DNA of 64,000 nt from Myotis daubentonii (Eukaryota; Chordata; Mammalia; Chiroptera; Vespertilionidae): assembly GCF_963259705.1 (NCBI RefSeq), contig NC_081861.1, forward strand, positions 67,685,623 to 67,749,622. The letters are read 5' to 3'. Positions 45,583-59,190 of the stretch are shown in pieces (positions within the stretch are counted from its first letter, which is position 1; the number at the start of each line of letters is the position of its first letter). The notes under the pieces are model-generated. The model saw nothing but the letters and a program-made list of their open reading frames with translations. It searched no databases and had not been told where the DNA came from. Made by a program: the position numbers and the translations under genes.

Positions 45583-48500
45583 AATACTCTATCCAGCAAG
45601 GCTATCCTCGAAAATTGAAGGGTGAATCAGGAGCTTCTCAGACAAAAAAAAAAAAAAAAAAAAAAAAGCAAAGCCTGAGGGAGTTTATCACTACCAAGCC
45701 AGCAATGCAAGAAATGCTAAAGGGAGCATTGTAAAAAGAAGAAATAGAAAGGAAAGAAGGAAAAGATGCATAAAGAACAAAAATGGTTAGAAACAAGTAC
45801 CTATCAATAATAACCTTAAATGTAAATGGACTAAATGCTCCAATCAAAAGACATAGAGTGGCTGAATGGTTAAAAAAAAATGTCACATACATAAGCTGTC
45901 TACAGGAGACCCACCTGAGAACAAGGGACTCACAAAGACTGAAAGTGAAGGGATAGAAAAATATCTATCAGGCAAATGAAAATGAAAAAAAAGCTGGGGT
46001 AGCTATACTTATATCTGAGAAAATAGACCTCAAAGGGAAGACCATAATAAGAGAAAATGAAAGCCACTTACTTATAATAATGAGATTGATGCAATAAGAG
46101 GATATAACTCTGGTAAACATTTATGCACCCATGCAGAAGCACCCAAATACATAACAAAACTTATTGAAGATACCAAGGGAGAAATCAACAGTTATACAAT
46201 CATAGTAGGGGACTTTAATACCCCATTGACATAACTGGATAAATTATCTAGCAAAAAAATAGCAAAGAAACAGCAATCCTAAATGACTCACAAGATCAGA
46301 TGGAAACAATTGACATATTCAGAACATATTCAGAACTTTCTACTGAAGTGCACATGGGACATTTTCAAAGATAGACCACATTTTGGGACACAGGCAAAGT
46401 CTCTTAAAATTCAAGAAGATTGAAATCATATCAAGAATCTTCTCAGATCACAATTCCATAATATTAGAAATAAACCACAATAAAACAATAAAAAGAAATC
46501 CAGCACTGGGAGGATAAATAGCATGCTATTAAACTATGGATAGATTATCAATGATATCAAAGAAAAAATAAAAAAAATACATCCTGGAAACAAATGACAA
46601 TGAAAACACAACAATCCAAAAATTTATGGGACGCAGTGAAAGCAGTCCTGAGAAGGAAGTTCATAGCAATACAGGCTTACCTCAAAAAACAAGAAAAAAA
46701 TGGTAATAGATTAACTAACTCTACAACTTAAAGAATTATAAAGAGAGCAACAAGAAAAGCCCAGAGTAAATAGAAGGAATGAAATAATAAAGATCAGAGA
46801 AGAAATAGATGACAGAGACAAAACAAACAAAAACAACAATACAAAAGATCAATAAAACCAAGAGCTGGCTCTTTAAAAGGAGACACAAGATTGATGAGCC
46901 TTGAGCCAAGATCACCAAGAAACAAAGAGAGAAGACTCAAATAAGCAAAATCAGAAATGATAGAGGCAAAATAACAACCAATGCTACAGAAATACAAAGG
47001 ATTGTAAAAATATACTATGAACAACTCTATTTCAACAAACTGGTCAACCTGGAAGAAATGAAGATATTCCTAGAAAAATACAATCTTCTAAAACTCAATC
47101 AGGAAGAATAAAAAAATCTGAATAGGCCAATAACTATGGAGGAAATTGAAGCAGTAATCAAAAAACTTTCAGCCAACAACAGCCCTGCACCAGACAGCTT
47201 CAGAGGGGAGTTTTACCAAACATTAAAGCAGTACTAAAACCTATCCTCCTCAGACTATTCCAAAAAATTCAAGAGGAAGGAACACTCCCAAGCTAATTCT
47301 ATGAAGCCAGCATTACCCTAATACCAAAACCAGACAAAGAAACTACAAAGAAAGAGACTTACAGGCCAATATCTCTGATGAACATAGATGCTAAAATCCA
47401 TAACAAACTTCTAGCAAACCAGATTCAGCATAACATTAGAAAGATCATACACCATGACCAAGTGGGATTTATTCTGGGGATGCAGGGATGCTACAACATC
47501 CACAAATCAATAAAGGTGATAAATCACAGAAACAAATTAAGAGATAAAAATCAGGTGATCATATCAATTGACACAGAAAAGGCATTTGAAAAAATCCAAC
47601 AACTTTTCTTAAAAACTCTCAGAAAAGTGGGAATAGAGGGATCATAGCTCAACATAATAAAACCCTTATATGACAAACCTACAGCCAACATCATAGTCAA
47701 TGGGCAAAACCTAAAATCATTTCCCCTAAGAACAGGAAGAAGATAGGGACGCCCATTCTCACTACTCCTGTTTAGCATAATACTGGAAATGCTAACTATA
47801 CCCATCAGACAACAAGAAGAAATAAAAGGCATTGAAAAGAAGTAACACTGTCATTCTTTATAGATGACATGATATTGTACATAGAAAACCCTAATGACTC
47901 ATGAAAAAACTACTAGATTTAATACATGAATTTGGCAATGTAGCAGGATGCAAAATTAACACCCAAAATCTAAGATTTTGTAATACACTAATAATGAATT
48001 CACAGAAAGAGAAACAAGCAAACAACAAAAACAATCCCATTTACCATTGCACCAAAAAAGTTAGGATACATAGGAATAAATTTAATTAAGGAGGTAAAAG
48101 ACCTATACTTGGAAAACTTCAGGACATTGAAAAAATAGATAGAGGGAGACATAAACAAATGGAAGAACATACCTGTTCATGGATTGGTAGAATCAACATC
48201 ATTAAAATGTCAATACTACCCAAAGAAATCTATAGATTCAATGCAATCCCCATTAAAATACCAAAGGTATATTTCACAGACCTAGAACAACTCGCCAAAA
48301 ATCCATATGGAATAAAATAAGACCCTGAATAGCTGCAACAATCTTGAGAAAAATGACAAAGTTGGAGGGATCACAGTGTCAAATATCAAGCTGTATTACA
48401 AAGCCACTGTTTTCAATATTGTCTGGTACTGGCAAAAAACAGACATATAGGACCAATGGAACAGAATAGAGAACACAGAAATTGACCCAAGCCATTATGC

Positions 48501-49260
48501 TCAATTAATATTTGACAAAGGAGGCAAGAGCATACAATGGAGTCAAGATAGTCTCTTTAATAAATGGTGTTGGGAAAATTGAACAGATACATGAAAAAAA
48601 TGAAACTAGACCACCAACTTACACCATACACAAAAATAAACTCATAATAGATAATGGACTTAATCACAAAATGGGAAACCATAAAAATCTTAGAAGAATC
48701 CATAGGCAGCAAAATGTCAGACATATGTCATATCATTATCTTTACTGATACAACCCCTAGGGCAATGGAAACTAAGGAGAAAAAAAATAACAAATGGGAC
48801 TATATCAAAATAGAAAGCTTCTGCACAGAAAAAGAAACCATCAACAAAACAACAAGAAAGCCCACTGCATGGAAGAACATAAATGCTAATGTTATATCCA
48901 ATAACGGCCTAATCTCCAAAATTATAGGGATCTTATACATCTTAACAAAAGGAAGATAATCCAATAAAAAATGCGCAAAGGACCTAAATGGACACTTTTC
49001 AAAAGAGGACATACAGAAAGCCCACAGACATATGAAAACAAGCTCAGTCACTAATCATCCAAGAGATGCAAATCAAAACAACAATGAGATACCATCTCAC
49101 ACCTGTTAGAATGGCTATCATCAACAAATCACCAAAAACAATTGCTGGCAAGGATGTGGAGAAAATGGAACCCGCTTACACTGCTCTTGAGAATGCAGAC
49201 TGAGGCAGCCACTGTGGAGAACAGTATGGAGTTTCCTCAAAAAATTAAAAATGGAACTCT

Positions 49261-49491
49261 GCCCTGACTGGTTTGGCTCAGTGGATAGAGTGTCAGCCTG
49301 CAGACTCAAGGGTCCCAGGTTCGATTCAAGTCAAAGACATGTATCTTGGTTGCAGGCACATCCCCAGTAGGGGATGTGCAGGAGGCAGCTGATCTGTGTT
49401 TCTCTCTCATCGATGTTTCTAACTCTCTATCCCTCTCCCTTCCTCTATGTAAAAAATCAATAAAATATATTATAAATAAATAAATAAATAT
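49261..49491 (+). mobile_element. Ves-type SINE in L1 ORF2
   Basis: Head 'gccctgactggtttggctc', body, and tail extended to (AAAT)n. Exact flanks 'aaaatggaactct' at 49248-49260 and 49493-49505. Confidence 0.94.
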
Positions 49492-50046
49492 AAAAATGGA
49501 ACTCTGATTTGACCCAGTAGTCTCACTTCTAGGAATATATCCCAAGAAATCAGAAACACCAATCAGAAAGGATACATGCACCCCTTATGTTCATAGCAGC
49601 ATAATTTACAATAGCTAAGTGCCCATCAGCAGATGAATGCATTAGAAAACTGTGGTACATCTACACAATGGAATACTACCCTGCTATAAAAGAGAAGGAA
49701 CTTTCACCATTTGAAACAGCATGGATGGAACTGGAGAGCATTATGCTAAGCGAAATAAGCCAGTTGGAGAAAGATAAATATCACATGATCTCACTTATAT
49801 GTGGGATATAATGATCAACATAATTTGATGAACAAAATTAGATCTAGAGACAAATGGCAGTGGAGTTGGGGGTGGTTAGAGAGCAACCAAAGGATTTGTA
49901 TGCATCCATATGTTAACATAACCAATGGACACAGATGCTGGGGTCATGGGGGGCTTTGCCTTTGGTGGGAATGGCTGGGGGGTAGTCGATCAGGGAAAAA
50001 GAAGACATATGTAAAACTTTAGACAATAAATAATAAAAAAGTAAAT

Positions 50047-50118
50047 AAAAATTCTTAGCATATTGTAGATATTTAATAAATATTAGCTACTACTCTTATT
50101 ATTACTCATCACTATGGT
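50047..50118 (+). mobile_element. MIR SINE, right part
   Basis: 'agatatttaataaatatta' followed by 'gctactactcttattatta' matches the MIR 3' end ('gctcaataaatgttagctattatta' type) and completes the repeat split at 43268. Confidence 0.72.
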
Positions 50119-50130
50119 TATTATATAATA

Positions 50131-50597
50131 CTAGAGGCCCGGTGCACAAAAATTTGTGCACTCGGGGCTAGGGGCTCCCTCAGCCTAGCCTGTGCCCTCT
50201 TGCAGTCTGGGACCCCTCGGGGGATGACCACTTGCTGGCTTAGGCCTGCTCCCAGGGGGATTGGGCCTAAGATGGCAATCAGACATCCCTCTGACAGCCC
50301 GGCAGCCCTTGGGGAATGTCCATTTGCCAGCAGGGAGCAGACCTAAGCTGCAGTCAGACATCCTTAGCACTGCGGAGGAGGCAGGAGAGGCTCCCACCAC
50401 CACTGCTGTACTGGAAGCCATCAGCCTGGCTTGTGGCTGAGCAGAGCTCCCCCCTGTGAGAGTGCACTGACCATCAGAGGGCAGCTCCTGCATTGAGCGT
50501 CTGCCCCCTGGTGGTCAGTGTGTGTCATAGTGACCAGTCATTCCCAGTCTTTCTGCTGTTAGGGTCAGTTTGCATATTACACTTTTACTATATAGGA
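50131..50597 (-). mobile_element. Non-autonomous Helitron, first of an abutting pair
   Basis: On the minus strand: 5' TCCTATATAGTAAAAGTG at 50597, and 3' hairpin 'gtgcacaaatttttgtgcac' then GGGCCTCTAG at 50131, with A at 50130 as the expected flank. The interior carries the repeated 'gatgtctga' and 'cggacatc'-like words. Confidence 0.9.
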
Positions 50598-51256
50598 TAG
50601 AGGTCTGGTGCACAGGTAGGGGCTGGCTGGTTTGCCCCAAAGGGTGATTCAGATCAGGGTGGGGGTCCCACTTGGGTGCCTGGCCAGCCTGGATGATGGG
50701 CTGATGGCTGTTTGCAGCTGGTCACACCCCCTTCAGGGTGGAGGTCCCAACTGAGTTGCCTGGCCAGTCTGGGTGAGGGGCTGAGGGCCATTTTCAGGCT
50801 GGCGAGTGACTGAAGCTCCCAGTCTCTCTTTTTTTAATTCTGGGATTTATTTACCTTCTATAGCTATCACTGGAGCTGAGAGCTATTTCCAGCTCTGAGG
50901 CCATGGCTGGCTGAAAGCAGGTATCTGGGTTTGTTTAGCTTCTATAATTGAAACTCTGTTGCCATCACTTGCGTTCTAAGCTCTGAGGCCGTGGCTGGCT
51001 GAAAGCAGGTATCTGGGGTTTGTTTAGCTTCTATAATTGAAACATTGTTGCTTCCGGAGCTCAGATCTGGGTTGCAGCAGGCGGGGAACCTTGGCTTCCT
51101 CCATCACTGGAGCAAGCAAGCCTCATGTTTGCTTCAGCTGCGTTGCTGCTGGCCGCCATCTTTGTTGGCAGTTAATTTGCATATCCTGCTGATTAGCCAA
51201 TGGGAAGCGTAGCGGAGGTATGGTCAATTACCATGTTTGTCTATTATTAGATAGGA
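50598..51256 (-). mobile_element. Non-autonomous Helitron, second of the pair
   Basis: On the minus strand: 5' TCCTATCTAATAATAGAC at 51256, T at 51257 as expected, with 'gcaaattaactgccaac' downstream. The 3' end 'gtgcaccagacctcta' at 50598 lacks the last base of CTAG and touches the 5' TC of the first element. Its 5' end closely resembles that of the Helitron at 61391. Confidence 0.82.
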
Positions 51257-51289
51257 TATAGCCACTCTATGCAATAGCATTTTCTTCAT

Positions 51290-51440
51290 TTATGGGAATA
51301 GTCTATATTTTCACTGTCTACTAGTAATATGGTAGTCCCTAGCCACATGTTGCTATTGAATTTTTCAAATGTCACTAGTGCACCTTATAAATTTAAATTA
51401 AAATAATCACTATAAGGAGAATATTTTCATGGACTTTGTG
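51290..51440 (-). mobile_element. Ancient hAT-type (MER) fragment, tentative
   Basis: 'atatggtagtccctagccac' (51329-51348), followed by 'atgttgctattgaa', resembles the end of an old mammalian DNA transposon ('tggtagccactagccacatgtggctattg' type). No terminal repeat pair seen. Confidence 0.4.
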
Positions 51441-51799
51441 AGTTTCTATGTCTCTTCTAAGTGAGGCACTTATTGTCTCTCATATTGAACTAACTTTTAA
51501 AGGATGTTTGTACAGAGAACAGCCTTGGATGACAGAGGTATTATCTCCCTCTAGAGAAAAGAGCAGAAATAATTAGAACTTATTGTAAAAGATTTGACTA
51601 CCAATATGACTTACTGAGATACCAATTACTTAAGATGCAAGCCTGGGTGTTCCAAGTCAGTGTAACCTGAAGTTGGTATTTTTAACCAAAATGACATAAC
51701 CTTTTAACCACCACCACCCCCCCCCCAAAAAAAAAAAGTTTTGACTACCTTAAATTCAAAGTTTTGTCTCCTGTAATGCATCCCATTGTGTGCATAGGA

Positions 51800-52397
51800 T
51801 TTAGCTATCCCTTCAAGATCCCAATTTTAATTATTTAGGATATATACCAAGAAGTAGAGCTACATAGGAGTTCACTAATTCTTTATTCTGCCTGATGAAG
51901 TCTTATTGAGATCCTCTGGTGATGTTTCCAGTTCAATGATTATGTTTTTCAGCTTTAGAATTGGTTCTTTTTTATAGTTTTTCTTCATTGATATTCTCAA
52001 CTTATTTAAGAATTGCTTTCCTGATTTTGTTTAGTTTTATTTTAACTCACTGAGCTTTGTAAAGATGATTATTTTGAATAATTTGTCAGACAATACATAG
52101 ATCTGCATTTATTTAGGTTTAATTATTGAAGATTTTTGTTATTGTCATTCCTTTGATTGTGTCCTTTTCCTGATTCTTTGTGTCCCTTAAAGCTTTTTTT
52201 TTGAAGTGTGCACATTTGATGAAACAGGTATTTCTTCAAGTCTTTACAGACTGGCTTTGACATGGAAAGACCTTTAAGAAGCAGCCTGGGTAGAGATTCT
52301 GGGAGCCTCTCAAACATTTTCTACAGATGTTTGTTCTCTGTTCCTTTGTTTTTATTCATTTACTTACTTACTTATTTATTTATTTGTTCATTTAATT
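51800..52397 (-). mobile_element. Ancient L1 5'/ORF1 region, tentative
   Basis: T-rich text such as 'cattgatattctcaactta' and 'ttgaataatttgtcagac' resembles reversed old L1M ORF1/5' sequence. Heavily decayed; limits approximate. Confidence 0.4.
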
Positions 52398-52770
52398 GTT
52401 TAAAGTATTACAAATAGTAGTACATATGTCTCCTTTTTTCTCCATTGAGCTCCCCCCGGCCTCCCCTACCCCCGGCCCATGCCCTCAACACCCATGCGCC
52501 ACCAGTGTCTTGTGTCCATTGGTTATGCTTACTAGTATATGCATGCATACAAGTCCTTAAGGTTGACCTCTTACCCACCCCCCCCCCGCAACCCTCCCCT
52601 TCTTTCCCACTGTAGTTTGGCAGTCTGTTTGATGCTTCTTTGCCTCTGTATCTATTTTTGTTCATCAGTTTATAATGTTCTTTATATTCCACAAATGAGT
52701 GAGGCCATGTGGTATTTATCTTTCACTGACTGGTTTATTTTACTTAGCATAATGTTCCTTTCAATGTAGA
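52398..52770 (-). mobile_element. L1 3' end fragment
   Basis: On the minus strand it runs from the end of ORF2 ('taagtaaaataaaccagtca') through the G-rich 3'UTR to the A-rich tail at 52398-52410. It matches 29580-29930 in order. Confidence 0.85.
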
Positions 52771-53600
52771 TTCCAAATTAGTGATTTAATGGTTTCTTGT
52801 TGTTATTGTTTTCAAGATCCAGCAAAATCTTGTCCCTTCTGGAATCGGACTGCTAGGACCTTAGAGACTTGCTCCACTCTTCCCTCTCATTCCTTATGGG
52901 AAAGGCTTAAAATTTGCTCCTCCCAATTTTGCAGAACAGTGCCAGTCACAGCAAGACACTCTCCACTCTAAATTTTTTTAAGTTGTCTTCACAAGACTAG
53001 GTTGGTTCCATCGGGCTCTAGGTGAGAAGAAATGGATGCCAGCTCCTCAGGCAGCATAGTGAAGGCCAGGCTGTTGGAAGCATTCCCCATTCTTCTCCGT
53101 TTATCCCAACAAAGAACCTTCGGGTTCTGCACCTTCTTCTAATTTCACAGAGCTGTGCCAGCTACAGCAGGCTGTCTGCCCCCTTTCCTTTATTTTTGAC
53201 TGTCCCTTAGCATCAGAAATATGCTAGTTTAACCAGCACTCCATATGAAGCAAAACAGAAACCAACTTCTCAGACAATGCACATAAAGTCCAAGATATCT
53301 GAAGCCTGTTCCATTCTCTTTTCCTCCCAGTGGAGAAATTGCAGGCCAGGGTGATCTATCTCTCCATGCCTAGTTATGCTGGCTTGGGGGAGAGCCTGGT
53401 TCAGGTAAAAATAAATTGCTCTCCTTTCTGATTTCAATGTAGCTGCTCTCGGTTTTGTGCTCATCTGGAGTACTGCAACTTGGTTAACTGTATTCTAGAC
53501 CTTTCATAAAGGTAATTTGTTCCATATAGTATTATTAAACTGGTGTTTCTGTGGGAAAGAAGGGCTGTGACTTCCTATGTCTCTATCTTACAGATATTAT
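52771..53600. other. Unassigned stretch, possibly old L1 5'UTR
   Basis: May be the continuation of the ancient minus-strand L1 at 51800, but I cannot confirm that. It has short internal similarity ('cagaacagtgccagtcacagc' region versus 53152 on) and no coding signal I trust. Confidence 0.3.
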
Positions 53601-54792
53601 TCCCTTGTTTTAATTGCTGATTTGTATTCCAGTTTTCCTAAAAAATCACAAGTTAAGAAAGAGGAATGAAAAACTATTTAGAAGCTCTGTTTAGGTAGAT
53701 GGGTCTAATTTACTGGTTAGCTTAGTGAGAGCTTTTATGATGGAACTCAGATTTGGCCATTATGTGGGTAGATGCACAAATGTTAAAACTCAGAAAATTT
53801 CTTTCTGTGATAGTTCAATTTCTTTTGATTAGAATAAAATTGTATCTGAAAAAATATACTTTGGGAGGTATCATTTTTTTTTTTTTAGGAGAGACTCAGG
53901 AGAAAATTGGAAGTTTACTCTCCAGTATTCAGTCTTTCAATCAATTTCTTATTTTCAGCCCAATTTTTCTTTTTAAAAATTTCTTACCTAGAAGATAAGG
54001 TAAAAATAGACACTGAAAAATTGCAAAGGAGCAGGGCCTTAGTAAGGCTAAATGTGATGGAGTGGAAACTTATCAACTTGATAGAGAAATGGCAGGTTCT
54101 GTCTACAGGTACTCCAAAAACTTCAAGTATAAATTTGAGAATGGGCACTCCAAGATATTTTCTATTTTGAATGGAATTTTAAAATGTTTGTTAGTTTACA
54201 GGATATGTGATGAAAGGAATGTGTTTTTTTTGTGTTTCTTTTTTCACCAATTTCAAAGAAAGAATAAAAAGAGACAGGTAATTCTCACAGAATTAGAAAT
54301 CCTGTCATGCAATAAATAGTATAAGCATGCCCTGTAGGGTATATCTAGTGAACTTCTAAAGAATGACAGAACTGTTTTTGTGTAAATGTAGATGAGTGAA
54401 TTATAATTTTTATAGTACTAACTGCCATTATTGATTTTCAAGCACTATGATTTGCATACTGCAAACAATTTAATCTGCAGAGTAACCCTCTATTTTACTC
54501 TAGCTCAAAAAGTGTTTAATCCCAATGACACTTTAATCTTAATATACTAAGATTCAACTAATTTTTCAACTAAAACCGATTAAGCCATTAACCAATAATA
54601 ACATAACTCCATTAAGATACATTAGCATATTCATTCCATACACTAAAGACCTGGGCAAAATAAAAACTAGACAATATAAAGGTAGGTTACATTTAACCCT
54701 AGATTCCTATAGCCTATAGACAGCAAGTTATCTTCTCCTTTTCCTAATGTAGCTATAATACAAGCCTAGTACTTAATTATAAGAGTAACAGA
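53601..54792. other. AT-rich stretch, nothing recognised
   Basis: ORFs at 53753-54319 look like chance frames in AT-rich sequence; no domain or element identified. Confidence 0.45.
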
Positions 54793-55199
54793 CTAAATCA
54801 AGTCATTATTTTTTATTTTTCATTTTTTGCTTTTTAAAACCTTTATTTAGGAAGGTAAACCAATGACACATAATTGATCATATATAAAGTATTACACAGT
54901 TTTTATATTGTTTTTAATCTTTTACGAAATCTTTATTGTTGAAAATGTTAAATGTCTCCTTTTTTTCTCTTATTGACCACTTACAGGCTGGCCCCTCCCC
55001 CCCACCCCAGGCCTTCACCAACTTATTGGCTATGTCCATGGATTATGCATACAAGATCTTTGGTTGATCACTTCCCACTTTCTCTCTGAGAGTCTGCAGT
55101 CTGTTCTATGTTTCAATGTCTCTGGATCTATTTTTGTTCATCAGTTTATTTTGTCCATTAGATTCCACATAAGAGTGAGATCACATGATACTTGTCTTT

Positions 55200-58100
55200 C
55201 TCTGACTGGCTTATTTTGCTTAGCATAATACTCTCCAAGTCTCTTTGTGCTGTCTCAAAGGGTAAGAGATCCTTCTTTTTTACTGCTTCATAATATCCCA
55301 TGGTGTAAATATACTATAGCTTTTTTATCTACTCATCTAGATGGGCACTTGGGCTGTTCCCAGATCTTATCTATTGTAAATTGTGCTGCTATGAATATAG
55401 GGGTGCATACTTTCTTTCTGATTGGTGTTTCAGGTCTCTTACAATATATTCCTGGAAGGGGCATCACTGGGTGAAATGGCAGTTCCACTTTTAATTTTTT
55501 GAAGAAACTCCATACTGTTTTCCACAGTGGCTGCACCAGTTGGCATTCCCAGGAGCAGTGTACTAGGGTTCCCTTTTCTCCACAACTTCACCAGCACTTG
55601 ACATTTGTTGATTTGTTGATGGTAGCCATTCTGACAGGTGTGAGGTGATATCTCATTGTCATTTAAATTTTCATCCTTCTGATAATCAGTGACTTTGAGC
55701 ATTTTCTCATATACCTCTTGGCCATCTGTATGTGCTCTTTGGAGAAAAGTCTATTAAGGTAATTTGCCAATTTTTTAATTGGATTGTTTGTCTTTCTTTT
55801 GTTAAGTTATATGAGTTCCTTATTTATTTTGGATATTAACCCTTTATCAAATGTTACAATGCCAGATATGTTCTCTCACATAGTGGGCTCCCTATTCATT
55901 TTTTTGATGATTCCTTTTAATGTTCAGAAGCTTTTTATTTTGATGTAGTCCCATTTGTTTACTTTCTCCTTAGTTTCCTTTGCCCTAGCCGATGTACCTG
56001 TAAACATATTGCTGAGAGATGTCTGAGATTTTGCTGCCTCAGGTTTCTTCTAAGATTTTTTTATGGTTTCACGTCTTACATTTAAGTCTTTTATCCATTT
56101 TGAGTTTATTTTTGTGCATAGTGTTAGTTGGTGGTCTAGTTTCATTTTTTTTTTGCATGTACTTGTCTAATTTTTCCAACACCATTTACTGAAGAGACAG
56201 TCTTGACTCCATTGTATGCTCCTGTTTCCTTTGTCACATATTAAATTGAGTGTAATGGCTTGGGTCAATTTCTGGGGTCTCTGTTCTGTTCCATTGGTAG
56301 ATAGCTGTTCCTGAACAAGTACCAGGCTGTTTTGATTACAGTGGTTTTGTATAAACTTACTAGTATATCTGTTATTCTGCTTCCCTCTAACTTTGTTCTT
56401 CTTTCTCAAGATTGCTGCGTCTATTCGGCGTCTTTTTTGGTTCCATATAAACTTTTGGAGTATTTGTTGTAGATCTGTGTAATGTGCCATTGGTAATTGA
56501 ATAGGGATTGCATTGAATCTGTAGATTGCTTTGGGTATTATGGACATTTTAATTATGTTAAAAATACCAATCCATGAACACGGTGTATTCTTCCACTTAT
56601 TTGTTTAAATCTTCCTCAATCTCTTTTTTCAACATCCCATAGTTTTCTGAGCACAAGTCTTTTACCTCCTCAGTTATGTATATTTCTAGGTATCTTAATT
56701 ATTTTTGTTGGTATGGTAAATGGGATTGTTTGTGTACTTCTTTTTATGCAAATTCATTATTGGTGCATAAAAATGCCATCAATTTCTGGGTGTTAATTTT
56801 GTATTGTGCTACATTGAAAAATTCATTTATTAAATCTAGTTTTTTTTGGTGGAGCCTTTAGGGTTTTCTATGTACAATATCATGCCATATGTGAATAATT
56901 ACAGTTTTTCTTCTTCTTTTCCAATATGGATGCCTTTTGTTTTCTTCTTTTCTGATCACCGCGACTAACACTTCCAGTACTATGTTGAATAAGATTGGTG
57001 AAAGTAGGCATCTCTTTCTTTTTCCTGTTCTTAAGGGAAATAGTGTTAGTTTTTGCCCATTGAGTATGATGTTGGCTGTAGGTTTGTCATGTATAGAATT
57101 TATTATGTTGAAGTATGATCCCTCTATTCCCACTTTGCTGAGAGTTTTTATCAAAAATGGGTGTTGGATTTTGTCAAATGCTTTTTCGGCATCTATTGAT
57201 ATGATTATGTGATTTTTATCTTTCAATATATTTATGTGATGTACCATGTCTGCAGATTTGCAAATATTGTACCAGCAGTGCATCCCTGGAATAGATCTCA
57301 CTTGGTAATGGTGTATGATCTTCTTAATATACTGCCGTATTTGATTTGCTTATATTTTGTTGAGGATTTTAGCATCTATGTTCATCTGGGATATAGTCCT
57401 GTGATTCTTTTTCTTTGTAGTGTCTTTATCTGGTTTTGGAATTAGGGTAATGCTGATCTCATAAAAAGTGTTTGGAAGTGTTCCTTCTGCTTGGATTTTT
57501 TGGAATAGTTTGAGGAGATAGGTGTTATTTCTTCTTTAAATTGTTGGTAAAACTCCCCTCTGAAAAAGTCTGGCCCAAGACTTTTGTTTGCTGGGAGTTT
57601 TTTTTTTTTTATTTAATATATTTTATTGATTTTTTTTACAGAGAGGAAGGGAGAGGGATAGAGCATTGGAAACATTGATGAGAGAGAAACATTGATCATC
57701 TGTCCCCTGCACACCCCGCACTGAGAATGTGCCCACAACCAAGGTACATGCCGTTGACTGGAATGGAACCTGGAGCCCTTCAATCTGCAGGCTGGCACTC
57801 TATCCACTGAGCCAAACCAGTTAGGGCGCTGGGAGTTTTTTTGTTGTTTTTTTAATTGCAGCTTTAATTTCCTGAATTGTTATTGGCATATTCAGCATTT
57901 CTGATTCTTCCTGATTCAGTTTTGGAAGATTGTATTTTTCTAGGGATTTTGCAATTCATCCACATTGTTCAGCTTGTTGGCATATAGTTGTTCATAGTAT
58001 TTTCTTAGAATCCTTTGAAGTTCTGTGATGTCAGTTATTACTTCACAGCTTTCATTTCTGAGTTTAATTGTTTCATTCTTCTCTCTTTGATTCTTGCTGA

Positions 58101-59190
58101 GGATGGCTAAAGGTGCATCAATCTTGTTTATCTTTTAAAAGAGCCAGCTTTTGGTGTCATTGATCTTTTGTATTGATTTTTTATTCTCTTATTTCTGCTC
58201 TAATATTTATAATTCCCTTCCTTCTACATACTCTGGGCTGTTCTGTGATTCTCTTTCCAATTCTTTGAGTTATAGAATTAAATTTCTTTTTATTAATTTT
58301 TCTTGTTTTTTGAGGTAGGACTGTAATGCTCTGAACTTCCCTCTCAGGAATGCTTTTGCTCTGTCCCAGAGATGTGGGGTTGTTTTGTGTTTATTTTCAT
58401 TTGTTTCCAAAAGTTTTTGATTTCTTTCTTGATCTCATTGGTAACCCATTCATTGTTTAACAATATGCTATCTAACTCCCATGAGTTTGAGAGTTTTTAC
58501 TGTAGTTGATTTCAAAATTCATTCCATTATGATCTGAGAAGGTCCTTGATATGATTTCAATGTTCTTAAACTTGTAGAGACTTGTTTTCTGTCATAACAT
58601 GTGGCCTATCATTTAGAATGACAATGTCACTTGAGAAGAATGTCTATTCTGCAGTTTTGGGGTGAAATGTTCTATAAATGTCAATTAAATCCATCTTATC
58701 TCGTGTGTCCTTTAGACTCACTGTTTCCTTTTTAATTTTTATGTCTGGAAAATCTATACAGTGAAGTCAGTGGGGTGTTAAAGTCCTCTACTGTGACTGT
58801 ATTGCTGTGGATATCGCCCTTAAATTCCTCCAGAAAAATTTTTTATTTAGGTGCTCCTATATTGGGTGCATATATGCTGACCAGAGCTATATCCTCTTAT
58901 TGGATTGATCTCTTTAGTATTAGTATTTTTGTCTCTTTGATGACCTTCATTTTGAAGTCTATTTTGTCAGATATGAGTGCTTTTTTTTTCCATTTCCATT
59001 TGCATGGGAAAATTTTTCCCATCCCTTCAAGCTCATTCTGTCTGAGTCTTTTGTTCTGAGGTGGGTCTCTTGTAGACAACATATATTTAGGTCATGTTTT
59101 CATATTCATTTTGCTACCGTATGTCTTTTGATTAGAACATTTAATCCATTTACATTTAGGGTTATTATTGATAGGTACTTATTTATTGCC
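55200..59190 (-). pseudogene. L1 ORF2 remnant
   Basis: Decayed endonuclease-reverse transcriptase. Readable pieces include [20 protein letters not shown] and [10 protein letters not shown] (57301-56858) from the RT, and [20 protein letters not shown] and [15 protein letters not shown] (56547 leftwards) from the post-RT region. The catalytic FADD segment near 56890 is corrupted. It cannot encode an active enzyme. Confidence 0.85.
57605..57827 (-). mobile_element. Ves-type SINE in the L1
   Basis: On the minus strand: head 'gccctaactggtttggctca', body and 'aatcaataaaatat' tail. Flanks 'gctgggagttttttt' at about 57590-57604 and 57828-57842. Confidence 0.93.

Larger units (their letters stand above)
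43269..50046 (+). mobile_element. Older near-full-length L1 with nested SINEs and LTR
   Basis: The flanking duplication 'aaaatgcttagcat' / 'aaaattcttagcat' ends at 43268 and restarts at about 50047. The 5'UTR starts near 43283 ('gggagatggaaatatggtgg'). ORF1 remnants lie between about 43950 and 45733, with coiled coil and IHIIGVPEGQEEDQGLENL. ORF2 runs from about 45783 to 49800, with recognisable endonuclease and RT blocks ([19 protein letters not shown]; a decayed FADD at 47861-47880). Many stops and frameshifts. It is interrupted by SINEs at 44145, 44380 and 49261 and by a solo LTR at 45121. Confidence 0.9.
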
